Made by a program: the position numbers and the translations under genes. DNA of 64,000 nt, taken from Argopecten irradians (lineage: Eukaryota > Mollusca > Bivalvia > Pectinida > Pectinidae). Of the stretch, positions 1-11,685 are shown piece by piece. Location: assembly GCF_041381155.1 (NCBI RefSeq), contig NC_091141.1:19798828-19862827 (forward strand), in the 5' to 3' direction. Each line of letters starts with the position of its first letter. The first letter of the stretch is position 1. Under the pieces are notes generated by a model, which saw only the letters and a program-made list of their open reading frames with translations, had not been told where the DNA came from and did no database searches.

Positions 1-741
1 GTGTTTTCTCTTCTTTGCGACTCAGAACATCTATACGAGGATCCCCGTTGGTTTTAAAGGGAAGTGAAGTCGGCCATTTATATCTGGTGTCCAGACCTGC
101 ACCCAACCAGTACAGGGGCCGTTACCACTTACGGTTATTCTATGCCAGTCTGGTTCAATTAACATAACTTAGGCTTAATCTCTGGGTCACGTGATGAATC
201 TTACTCCAAATTAGAATGTAGCTCCTAAATATGACCACAGTTAAGACTGAAGAGGGCAGCCAATGTGGTTGCCGAAAGCTTTCTGTGTGTAGATTTTCTG
301 TTTGTAGGAACCTTGTTTAAGTTTCATCTATTATTACAAACAAAAACATCTTAACTGTGATATTGACTTGCTCCGATCAGATACAAAATGTAGCCTTCTT
401 GGAAGCTGATAATAAGAATAACAACAGATTTCGGCTACATTCTATATTGTTTTTTGATATTCCCTAAATAGATAAAATATCTTAGATTCTCTGTATGGAT
501 ATGTATCAAAGGTTTGGGATAAATCTTTAAGTCATGAAAGCCATGACTTTATATTCGTGCCATTAACGTCAGCGGCACAGATTTAAGCAGAACGTGTAGA
601 ATGAAGGACACCAAAGATCTAAATCTCTGATAACACAGGACAATGTTTTGTTTATATTGATAAAATTACATTGTAGCATTGGTTACAGGGAAATGGGGAA
701 AAAATATAATATAAAAGCACTAAAGCGTGTTGAATGACTTT
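1..741. other. Nothing recognised
   Basis: AT-rich DNA without splice-supported frames or clear repeats. Confidence 0.5.
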
Positions 742-1551
742 TTAGTTCACCTGGTCCGAAGGGCCAATGTAAACTTATGCGATACTGTGGCGTCTGGCCT
801 CCGTCCGTCCGTCAACAATTGACTTCTTCTCCATAATCGCTGGTCGGAATGAAACAAAATTAGACTGATAGCATCCTTATGGGGTACCGACTTAAAATTG
901 TACTAATGATTGGGCGGACCCCGGGAGCCTGAGGGGCGGGGTCAAACGAGTCAATTTGTACAAAGGGAGGCGCTGACCCCCGGGGGCCTGAGAGGCAGGG
1001 TCAAATGGGGTCAATTTGGCTATTTCCATATAAACGACTTCTGCTCTGCAATTAAGCATGGGATAGCACTCATAATGCAATGGTAGCGTCATTATATGGG
1101 TGGGCATTCCAAATTATAAAAATGATGGGACTGACTCCCTCGTGGGCCTGAGGGGCGAGGTCAAAAGGAATCAGTTTGGCTATTTCCATATAAACGACTT
1201 CTTTTCTGCAACTAAGCATGGAATAGCACTCATAATGCAATGGTAGGTTGGGGATTCAAAACTGTACAAATGAGGGGGTCACCCTGGGGGTCTGAGGGGC
1301 GAGGTCAAAAGGGCCAACTAGGCTATTTTCATATAAATTACTTCCTCTCTGAAATTATGTATTGGATAGCATATTCGTATGATATCTATAGCATCATTAT
1401 ATGGTTGGAATTCAAAATTAAAACAAATAGTGGGTCAATTTTGGTTATTTTTCTGATTGTAAGAGTTTTTGTGATAATTAAAAAAAAAACACAAAAAAAC
1501 AAACAAAAAACAGATGAGTTATACAGGCCCTCTGGACCTCTTGTTTTATTT
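742..1551 (+). repeat. Dispersed repeat with internal tandem units
   Basis: Opens near CACCTGGTCCGAAGGGCC and closes near GGCCCTCTGGACCTCTTG, which are imperfect inverted copies. Inside are three diverged units of about 165-180 bp containing CTGAGGGGCG(A/G)GGTCAAA and CATATAAACGACTTC. The organisation resembles repeats common in bivalves; the class is unknown. Confidence 0.6.
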
Positions 1552-2949
1552 TGTAGCGATGACAAAGCATATTTAAACTGATGATGTTACGTAATCAGCT
1601 CTAGTTGGGTTTTTTTATGACAGAAATCATCGTCGCTAAGCCTGTTGAGAAAGAACATTCTATAAATATATTTCTGGTATTTTATTGGTAAATGCATAGA
1701 TCTGTAATTAAATATATTGTTCGATGCCATTGCAGAAATATCAACAACCGTATTAACTTTCAGTGAAATGCAGTAGTTAAAGAAGAATAAAAGATAGAAT
1801 CCAGCTTAAACTCCGTAAACAATGTAAAGATACAAAATGTGCATTGTATGTACTGCGCTTCTAGATACATATGTACATGTATGTATAAGGATAATAGAAC
1901 CCGGAAGTTTCAGAAGATTAAGCGTCTTTCTTTTACTTCGTGGACCATAACCAGCATTATAAAATCTAGCCCAACTGTTTTATAATCTATATAAAATCAT
2001 ACGTTACCTAGAGCCATGTTGTCTTCATAATTATATCATATAATCCATGTAGCTAGGCCATCCCTATAATGGTACAGAAATCAGGATGTAATAAATACCC
2101 TCACGTTTAATTATCGAGGAAGTGACATTATTTAGGCAATGGCGTTGTGCACGTGATATTGTTGCTTATAGCATTATTGTTAAACGACTTACAAGCGTGT
2201 ATCATTTGCTGTACATTTCAGACAATATATAGCGATGTTATCTCGATAACATCAGTTGATATATCACTTCTTTGACCCAGACCATATGCACCATTTATAG
2301 CGATAAAGCAATGACGTGACGCCAGGATTAGGGAAGATGACCAGCTCTACTGGAATGTTCGCATCTTATAATGACTTAAAAACCCTTCGGAAAAATCTTT
2401 TGTAGTTATTTTGAATTGGTTTCTTATTAAAATATGAATGCCAACTGGACAGAGGCAAATTCCATGAACCGCGCCCATTTACATTTGGTTACAATTTTGT
2501 GTTGAAATAACAAGGTTTCTGTGATCATAAATTAATCATTTGTTATCGTCAAGGATGAAACAGCCATTTGAACAGCCGTTTTCCTTGATCGCTTCCACGA
2601 CAATTGTGACGTCACAATGCTTAATGATGTCACAATAAGCGATTGAAGTTCGAAGTTTATATGACTGAAAACTGCGCTTGGTAAGGTTACATTATAAAAA
2701 ATTGACGTCATCAACAAAATTGCATATGATATAAACACTTGTTTGATCAACACCCTACATTTACGTAAGATCTATGAAAAATGTATGACTGTAACGAAAC
2801 AATGATTTACCTTTTCTCTAGGTAGATTTATATTTCGAACTGCTGTGTATATACGGCCAGGTTGTCGTTGTCGCCATCAAACAGAAAATGTAATAGAAAA
2901 TGTTACATTATTATTTTAAAATGATAGTCTAACGCCACAAATTGATTGT
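1552..2949. other. No gene; part of a dispersed repeat at 2585-2720
   Basis: CACGACAATTGTGACGTCAC at 2597 resembles CACGGCAATTGTGACGAC at 5613, both followed by a TGATGACGTCA-like motif; a small dispersed family without clear ends. Confidence 0.4.
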
Positions 2950-3530
2950 TTTTTAACATGAGTGTGCAGCCACACCATTGTTTTTTAATATGAGTGTGCA
3001 TGCCACACCATTGTTTTTTAACATGAGTGTGCAGCCACACCATTGTTTTTTAACATGAGTGTGCAGCCACACCATTGTTTTTTAACATGAGTGTGCATGC
3101 CACATCAGTGATTTTTAACATGAGTGTGCATGCCACACCATTGTTTTTTAACATGAGTGTGCAGCCACACCATTGTTTTTTAACATGAGTGTGCATGCCA
3201 CATCAGTGATTTTTAACATGAGTGTGCATGCCACACCATTGTTTTTTAACATGAGTGTGCAGCCACACCATTGATTTTTAACATGAGTGTGCATGCCACA
3301 CCATTGTTTTTTAACATGAGTGTGCAGCCACACCATTGCTTTTTAACATGAGTGTGCAGCCACACCATTGTTTTTAACATGAGTGTGCAGTCACACCATT
3401 GTTTTTTAACATGAGTGTGCGTGCCACACCATTGTTTTTTAACATGAGTGTGCAGTCACAAAATTGTTTTTTAACATGAGTGTGCATGCCATGTTTTTAA
3501 CATGAGTGTGCATGCCACACCATTGTTTTT
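2950..3530 (+). repeat. Minisatellite, 18 units of about 32 bp
   Basis: Unit TTTTTTAACATGAGTGTGCA then (GC/TGC)CACACCATTG, in two interspersed versions. An open frame on the minus strand here only reflects the repeat. Confidence 0.95.
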
Positions 3531-4002
3531 AAAATGTCGTTTAATGAGGAACATATGTATTGGGACCAAGTATTAAAGCTCCGTTTTATGTTAGCCAACG
3601 GAATGTAGAATAGCAATCGAGATGTTAGAATATTTAACAAGGAACAAGTATCAAAGGTTTGTTACCTTCTTCGTGAACGTGAATTGATTGTTCGCCTAAG
3701 ACTTTGGATTCTATGTTTCGTTTTCCTGCGTCCACGTCAAAAACACCTCCTAAAGAAAAAATAAATAAACAACGCCATATTAGTCGCTACAGCTGATAAC
3801 AATTCGTTATTACGGTACTTGACAAACGTCAAATGTGACCTATATAAAATTGTGTTGATGTTTTGAAGACAATACTGTATTTAAAATGTTCTCGAGTGCC
3901 GTAATTTTCATGCTCTTCAATATAGATCACCGAAAATGTATTGAGAACTGAATAACAATTGCATCCTTAACAATCGTCACAATACTGTACAGCGTAGCTT
4001 AA

Positions 4003-4354
4003 AGATGATCCACCGCCGACAGAGCATAAATGATATTCATCATTTGAACAATAATTGGTGTTTAATCGCGTATATATATGTCTAATTAACACAAAAAAAT
4101 AATATAAAATAATTTTTTTTTTTTTGTGCATGCGCAATTAGTACTTCATTCTATATACGATATAGTGCCACAGATTTGTTTCGGGATGCAATTAATCATT
4201 TTTTATGTTTTTATCTTTAAGTTAAATTAGAAGCTCAAATTTTTCAATGGTGGTAATGGTGTAAAGTAAGTAACTTTTGTAACTGAAGGAAAATACTAAA
4301 TTGTCTGCTCCTGTTTTTAGTGAAAAAATACTATTTGTCAGCGGTGGAGCATCT
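4003..4354 (+). mobile_element. TTAA-flanked MITE, copy 1
   Basis: 352 bp with terminal inverted repeat AGATG(C/A)TCCACCGC and TTAA on both sides. Same family as 6073, 13269, 17920 and 34281. No coding capacity. Confidence 0.88.
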
Positions 4355-5680
4355 TTAAATACGTACACTTATGTTTATATCTCTTCTCTCTTCTCTCTTT
4401 ATCAACAAGAGAATATCTTGCACCATGTTTGTTTGTTTGCTTTTTTTTACTTCTCAAATGATACTAGTTTTGATGAAACACCACCTTGGTTTTAGCTTTT
4501 GTATTCGCGTACGAAAGTATTGCTAAAAGATTCCCTGCTTGCTTGCAAAATGAACGTAACCTCTGTGACAACCTTGGAAATCTTACATGCACATTGTCAA
4601 CAACCAGATGAGGTTTCCGCCATTGTTTAGAAATATTGAGATAGCTGATAAAAAATTGTTTTCGTCCAAAATATAGAATTTGAATGATAGTTAACATGAA
4701 CAATTCTTGACAATTCTATTTTATGACTTTATAATTACGCTTTACCGAGATAAAATAAATGGTGTATTTTAGAATTACTTTGTAACATATGTTTTGTTTT
4801 GCATTAAAACTTTGCTCCTTATATGATGTAATGCTCAGTATTTAATATGACTTGTATATTTAGGTCAAAACTATTGGCACTTTACATGTAGTACAACCTA
4901 ATCCCCTCCACTATCTACATACATATGTACCATTGTCAGAGATAGCTGAAGATCACAACGCCCGGCTGCATTTTAGTTTTTGTATGTAGCATATGAAAAG
5001 ACAGCACTAAAACATTTAACAAATGAATAAACATTGGATACAAATTAAACGTGTTGCGAAATATGCCTCAAAACATAATCAAACATTCGAACAATCTTAT
5101 CCTTACCGTCATCCCCTTTGACATGTATGACTGTGGCCGCAGTGAATACTAGTAACAAAAGCATGGCGGTGCCCATCCTGGTGCTGGTTTACCTCTGTAT
5201 CACAAGCTTAAAGGAGGGAATGAAAGTGGAGAAATACCCACTAATTTATAGGAAACTGGCATTAAGCTGTTACTACTCATATATAGAAACATAATACAAA
5301 CTTAGATTTTGTGGATAGATGTTAAATATGTGATCAAACGTACATTGTACGTAAGTCACAGGTGCTAGCGCAATCAAATTTGAGAATTATTTTTGAGTTA
5401 ATAGAGTAGTGATGATTTATCGGATTAGAAATAGTCGCTGTTATTAAAGCTGTATTTAGCTTGCAATTATGGAAGCTCGGGATGAATTTAATGAGGTGCG
5501 CTAGAGTTTAGCGTCCCGTGTTAAAACTAAAATTAATGATCCAATATCCAGTAGATTCCCTTATTTTAGTCCATTCAAAAGTGTTTCCAATAGACATCAA
5601 CTGTAATCGCTAGCACGGCAATTGTGACGACACCATAATATCTATGATGACGTCATGATATGCGGATGGTACAGTATAAA
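4355..5680. other. No gene seen
   Basis: AT-rich. The short frames at 4301-4703 overlap the MITE end or lack splice context. Confidence 0.4.
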
Positions 5681-5816
5681 GTTGTTTCATACCTTATTAG
5701 TCAACGGTCAAAACTCTTTTCCCGAGGTGTTGGGACCGATTCCCGAGGCTGCCCCAGATGCCCCAACACCGGTGGGAAAGAGTTTTGACTGTTGACTGGT
5801 TAAGGCATGAAATAAC
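5681..5816 (+). repeat. Fold-back repeat
   Basis: Arms of about 55 bp: GTCAAAACTCTTTTCCC on the left and GGGAAAGAGTTTTGAC on the right, with the outer TTTCATACCTTA mirrored as TAAGGCATGAAA. The loop is about 20 bp. Confidence 0.85.
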
Positions 5817-6072
5817 TGTTTGGTAACCTGAATAGTCCAGAAACACCAAATCGGTGTTCAATAACGCAAAAAAAAGAACTTGAAAATTCGCTAGATTTGT
5901 ATCATACAATACCGTGCGAAGTTGTATTTCGCATGATTGATGTTCTCCGTATTTACAGCACTTCTGCTTTCCGTATGTCATCGGCCGGAGATTTTATCAA
6001 ATCATTGTAACGCAATTTTAAAGTTATTAAATATTTGGAATAGGTGTAACGTTGAAAATGGATCTCCGTTAA

Positions 6073-6369
6073 AGATGCTCCACCTGCGACAGAGCATAAA
6101 TGGTACTCATCATTTGAGCAATAATTGGTGTTTAATCGTGTATATATATATGCCTAATTAACACAAAAAATAACATAAGATATTTTTTTGCCTTTGGTGC
6201 ATGCGCAATCATTACTTCATTCCATATAGAATACAGTGCCACGGAATTTTTTCGGGATGCAATTAATTATTTTTCATATTTTTAACTTGAAGTAAAATTA
6301 GAAGCTCAAACTTTTCAATAGTGGTAATGATGTAAAGTTAGTAACTTTTATAACTGAAGAAAAATACTA
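6073..6369 (+). mobile_element. TTAA-flanked MITE, copy 2, 3' truncated
   Basis: Starts TTAA then AGATGCTCCACC and follows copy 1 closely until about 6369, where similarity ends before the right terminal repeat. Confidence 0.85.
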
Positions 6370-8667
6370 GGTGATTCATACATGTACCATAGATTTTCAG
6401 AGAAATATCTTTCATCTTTTTAATTGTTCTTACTTTTTCTTAAAAGCGAAAGGAATAAATTTACCATCAATTTGTAATTCTTTAACGTTTTTTAACGCTT
6501 AACAATTCAACTAATTTTAAAAACAAACTTAGTCTTCTGTAATAATATTTCTTAACAAAGATTTGGCATAAATCTACATAATATGGACCAAGGATTTATA
6601 AGTGAGATTCATCATCAAGCTCACTTGAATCGCAACATGTACACAATCTATTCTCTTTGAATTGTGTGACGAAAGTCTTATTTTTGTTAAATATCTTTTA
6701 CATTCCGTGTCAACAGGCTTTGTTAAATACAGTTGAAAAACAAATTGTCTACTAAATGTTTATAAAGTATAGAGTGTGTTTTGTGTACCTCTTGTTGTAT
6801 TATTTACATTGTTAATAACCTCTTCTCTATACACAGCATGAATTCTATTCTCAATAATGTTATATGTAAAACAGTCAGCAGTATCCCAATCCATTTTTAC
6901 TAGTCCATGTTTAATGTAAATAATCCATTCATCATTAGTTTCAATTATACTTTAATTATGTAAACATTCTTTTAAAATATAGTTAGAAGTACCTTTTATT
7001 TTTATTCTGTACTCCAAAATTCTTATTTTTCTAGGTACAAAGATAATAAACCTTCCTAATTCTAAATGTACAAAATTATTACATTTACATGCTGTTTTAT
7101 TGATAGGGTCCCGGTGGCCGAGTGGTTAAGATGTCTCGACATACATTTATATATACCACAAGCCCGGGTCTCTACCTCTTGGTCGCAAGTTCTAATCCCA
7201 TGTGGGGCAATTGCCAGGTACTGACCGCTGGCCTGTGATTTTTCTCTGCGAACTTCTGATTTCCTCCACCAATAAACATGACATGTCCTTTCTTGACCCT
7301 GACTGTTAATAGGACGTAAAACAAAATGAACCAAAATCAAACTAAGTAAGGTCTTGGTCCTATGACTATTTGCTCATTTCTGTCCTTAATTGCTTCATAA
7401 TATCGTTAAAAATCCAATAAAAAATGTACAAAAAGGAATCTTGGCGTTTGAAAATTATGCATCGAGTCGACTTTGGCGAATCATGGGGAAAGCGTTGTAG
7501 CGTTGGGTTACGTAATGATAAACGAGTTCTTATGGGGTCACTTTTCAACGGGGTCCATTTCCAACGGGTCGGTGTAAAAAGTGCGCTTAAAGTTCAGTTT
7601 TCAACCACAGGGGCCAACTCAATGAAATGGATGTTGCCATTTTTGTATTATGACAGTCGTGTGATTTTTTCAGAACATACGAGATTATAGAACATACGGA
7701 AATATCCCGTTTTTTTTAATAACTTTTCAAATCTCGCGACCGGTCAATAGTTTCTAAGGATTTGTATACTGAAAGTTTATATGACGATTTTCAAGCAACT
7801 TCCTGTGAAAACAGTCGAAAATATTTCAATTATATTTAATATAGAGAGAGTCAGGTAACAATACAAATGCAGTTTATGCATTGAGCAACGCCAATCGCGT
7901 TTGGTAAGGTTAAGTAGGGCTACTATACTTTTTTTGTCCTACAATAAAAAATAAGTTTTATGTCACCTCTGTGATGTATGTCCAATCTATAGATAATGAT
8001 TGTGTGAGAGATCATCTACAACTATATATGTATGTCTTTAATTTCTGTATGTATCTGAACTGTATCTGTATCCTGCTAGAACCACATCATACATATATGT
8101 TTCAAAGAAAGAAAGACTCGTCACTTCTTTTAATATAAACATCACTAAAATACAACTTATATTTTAAGACTGATCATGCATTTTCTATACATACTGAAGT
8201 ACAAAGCAGTTTGTTAAAAAAATAAAAGACATTTTAAAAAAAAATTGGCATTTAAACTCAAATCACATATATAAAAACACAATAGCAGACTAGCTATAGA
8301 TAATAGCAGAGATTTAGAGTGTATTAATTTATTTTGATAAATAACATAAATTTAAAAATGAAACAATTAAAAACATTATTTTTTAAAACCGATCACTCAG
8401 AAAACATGTCATTCCGGCGAATCCGGATTGTTTTGTCGTATCCGGACCGAATCGTATATTGTAACGAAGACTTCCGCACTAAAAACAACTGTCAACGTGA
8501 GTCGTTGGCAGTCAATTTCCAGACGAAATCGTTTTATATGACATCGATGTGTCAAAAGTGAGATGTTAAAAGTGTGGTAGGTAAAGACAATATCTTTGAA
8601 AAATTATGTTATTATTATTTTGGTTTTTAATAAATCGATATCGATTCATCGAATCGACCACAGGGCC
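6370..8667. other. No gene apart from the SINE
   Basis: A frame at 7424-7690 (88 codons) has no recognisable domain or splice context. CAAGGATTTATAAGTGAGA at 6589 recurs at 55650. Confidence 0.4.
7106..7342 (+). mobile_element. tRNA-derived SINE
   Basis: A-box TGGCCGAGTGG and a B-box-like AGTTCTAATCC about 65 bp later, then a conserved body ending GTTAATAGGACGTAAAACAA. Full length, about 237 bp. Same family as 21858 and 48690. Not a working tRNA gene. Confidence 0.8.
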
Positions 8668-8759
8668 TCGTTACTATTGATGATATATATAAGATAGGTC
8701 ACGTCTATTTACATGTAAATAGACGTGACCTATCTTATATATATCATCAATAGTAACGA
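8668..8759. repeat. Perfect 92-bp palindrome without spacer
   Basis: Two 46-bp arms, starting TCGTTACTATTGATG and meeting at TTTACATGTAAA, are exact reverse complements. The flanks carry similar GAATCGAC motifs. No element was recognised. Confidence 0.95.
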
Positions 8760-9160
8760 TTCATGTGAATCGACTAAACATTTGTTCGGGTAACAACCCG
8801 ACAACAACTGACAAAAACAGGAACTGTTCAAATATCAGTAACGTTAACGTTACTGCACTGTTTACGTTTAATGTAGACCAATTCTGCAATATAATGCGAA
8901 CTCTTATTTTAAAAAGGTAGATTTAGCCTTTAAGGGCAACTTGAATTGGTGATCGGTGACCAACTGGCCAGCTGGTACAATTTGTGGATCTGCCTAATGA
9001 TCAATATTGGTGAAAACATCCATGGCCCAGTTTCATCAACATTCCATTAATCTAAAGAATTACCTAAGTTACAATTCTCTATAGAAAAGCATTACAGAAG
9101 TTTAAATGCTTTCCTGTGGATAGTTATAGAATGCTGTACACTACGTATACTGGACATGTA

Positions 9161-9659
9161 CAGTAACGTGCCAAAAGTCTTCATAATTTTTTGTTTTTCC
9201 CTATATATTCTATGTATTTTTTACATTTTTTATTTGATTTTTCCTGATCTCATCTATTGGCAGGTTTTAAGCAATTTTGGCATACTTGTAGAAAATTTAT
9301 AATTACAGTTTAAATTTCAGCACATAATATTTGAATGTATAATTTTCCGTTATTTTGTTTTCAAAATATATTTTTTTGTGCACCACTTAAACTTATGACA
9401 ACATTTCCTTCTTTATTCTTACCAAAATGGCAACGAAAAAGCTTTGCGTGGTAATAAAATACGGTTTTCTCAAAGAGTGCATTAAGGAAAATAATGTAAA
9501 TATAATTTATGAGCTGAAAGTGTAGATAATTTTCTACAAGTATGCCAAATTTGATTAAAATCTGTGACTAGATGAGAGCAGGAAAAATCTAAGAAAAAAA
9601 GTAAATATGTGAATATATAGAGAAAAATGAAAATTACTAAGACTTTTGGCACACAGCTG
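9161..9659 (+). mobile_element. Mariner-like element with about 175-bp inverted repeats
   Basis: The left end, CAGTAACGTGCCAAAAGTC, and the reverse complement of the right end, CAGCTGTGTGCCAAAAGTC, begin long imperfect arms (about 9161-9335 and 9485-9659) sharing TTTGGCATACTTGTAGAAAA. TA flanks both sides (9159-9160, 9660-9661). The short centre has ATG at 9427 with about 30 open codons, MATKKLCVVIKYGFLKECI, possibly the first codons of a lost transposase. Family knowledge: some Tc1/mariner elements have such long repeats. Confidence 0.8.
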
Positions 9660-9661
9660 TA

Positions 9662-11501
9662 CATGTACATGTAGAACGAATATATACGTACCCGGCCTAC
9701 AATACCTTTAGGCCAGATACGAAATGGTCCCTAACGTTATGTGTCCAAGTGAAGCACTGTCTCTGAAAATTCCAAATTTTGCCATTTTTATGATAACTTT
9801 AAACAAGAGATAATTTGGTAATCATGACATTAGATGAACAGCACATCAATAAGATAATTTTTTATAACAATATTCAACCAATAAAAATTCTATTCCACAT
9901 GAGACCCTTTTTCCAGTACGGTTCTTTGGAGGGGAGACAACTTCCTGTGGGAGTATCAAAGAGATTGACTTGATAGAAAATGTCATTTAAAATTTAAATG
10001 TTATTAATTAAATTTGTGTCTGATTTCACACAGTGTGGAATGAATGGATATTTAATAATCAAATGCATGGACATTATAAACTTATATCAATTAACATTTA
10101 AATCGTCTTTATTTATCAAAAATGGCGAAATACATGTATGGACCCCCTACAGGAAAATGGTTCCTGAAATAGAGAGGTATTATAACCCTATTCATACAAA
10201 AATATAGTATTCATACTTTTGCAAGTAATTAGATTTTGTAAGAATATACGGAACCTATCATTTAGATCGTTAATTTTATCTCCTGTACAAACAATAAAAA
10301 TCTACTCCTGGAAAAACAAGTAAAAACAGTGAAATATGAACACCTGCTATATATATAGATTTCCAATTTTTTTATGCGTATACATGCACATTTATAAATC
10401 ATTTTTGTCAAAAACATACATAACCACCCTTCTTAATATCTACCGTATCCCTCAAAAGACATTGAGTCCACAATTTGTAGACTTAAATTGCCATATAAAT
10501 TCCCTCCGGAAAGACCTTTATTGTGTATATACCGGTATGTAAAAAAAAACCTACTGTCTCGCTGTGAATTTGTTTTTTATATGGTTTAGTTTTATTGCTT
10601 TGTAGGTAAGAGATATAAATCAAGTACAATAAAATACATACAAACGCTTAATAATAATGTTTTGTATGATCATTACTTTGCTACATGAACAGTATAGGCA
10701 CCAATTGTATAGTTCTAATTAAAATAAAGATGATACCATTTTCTGTCTAAAAGTCTTTTGAGCTACAATATTGCAGCTAATATACATGTACAATATACAT
10801 AGTAATTCACCAAGTACATTGTACATGTACGTACACTGATCATGAAGTACCAATTCCCATCATGATCATTGCATGTTTATTTGTATAATATATCAACCTT
10901 CATGTAATTTTGGAAGCGATCTGTTTTGGAGCATACATTTTACAATGTCCACAACTATTATATATTGATTATTACTTCTTTTTATATCTTGTTTTTTTTC
11001 TTTTTACAAATAATCATGTTTAATCAAACAATATATATATTGTGATGGAGGGAGTAATTATAACGTTACATGTAGTTACCTATACCGTACAATGTATACA
11101 CTAGGTACCCAAAGAGAATTTATTGCCAACCCATGATGTACAGATCAATAGTGTACACAGTCCTTGGTGTACATGAGTGCTCTATTATCTATATCTTTAA
11201 TAATTTCTTTATGTTATAATTATATAATAATTGTTAGTTGAGGTACACATGCCCCCCTGTTTGTATTTATGTATTTAGTTTGTATTTATATAGAAAAAAT
11301 AAAAACTAAAACAAAACTGCCATCGATCTGCCGCTGTTCTTCATTTATATTTTGTTTGTTTGTATTTATATATATATAGTTGCAACTCTACATGACAAAA
11401 GTAAACCTCCATGTAGAATCAGTTTTATCGATAAGACAGTTTTTAATTGAACGCTTTTTGTACTGTCTTTAAAGTGCTTATAGTCAGTTATTTCCTTGCA
11501 G
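9662..11501. other. Upstream region of SCYL2, no gene seen
   Basis: AT-rich; it should hold or precede the untranslated first exon and promoter of SCYL2, but no TATA box or other promoter signal can be singled out. Confidence 0.4.
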
Positions 11502-11685
11502 AATTTGGAAATTCTGAAAAAATTATGAGGCCATGGATATGTTTAACAAAATCCGAAGTGCTGTAAGCAGTGCCCTACCGGGTAATCCCCTATCAAAGGA
11601 CTTTGATGTTTTAAACCATATAGCCAGTGGAGGACCTGGCTTATCCTGGAAAATCTACAACGGCATAAAACGGACATCAAAACAG
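11502..11685 (+). CDS. SCYL2: SCYL2 exon with start codon (coding 11533-11685)
   Basis: This exon encodes residues 1-51 and ends in phase 0 at a GTAATT donor. A pyrimidine-rich acceptor (TTTCCTTGCAG) ends at 11501, which suggests that a non-coding 5' exon lies upstream; I could not place it. The glycine-rich loop equivalent IASGGPGLSWKI is at residues 30-41. An out-of-frame ATG at 11525 precedes the real start. Confidence 0.88.

Noticed and set aside
3148-3336. 62-codon minus-strand frame
   Set aside because: It lies wholly in the 32-bp minisatellite and is a product of the period.
7106-7180. Possible tRNA gene
   Set aside because: A- and B-boxes are present but no cloverleaf closes and the body matches SINE copies elsewhere in the window.
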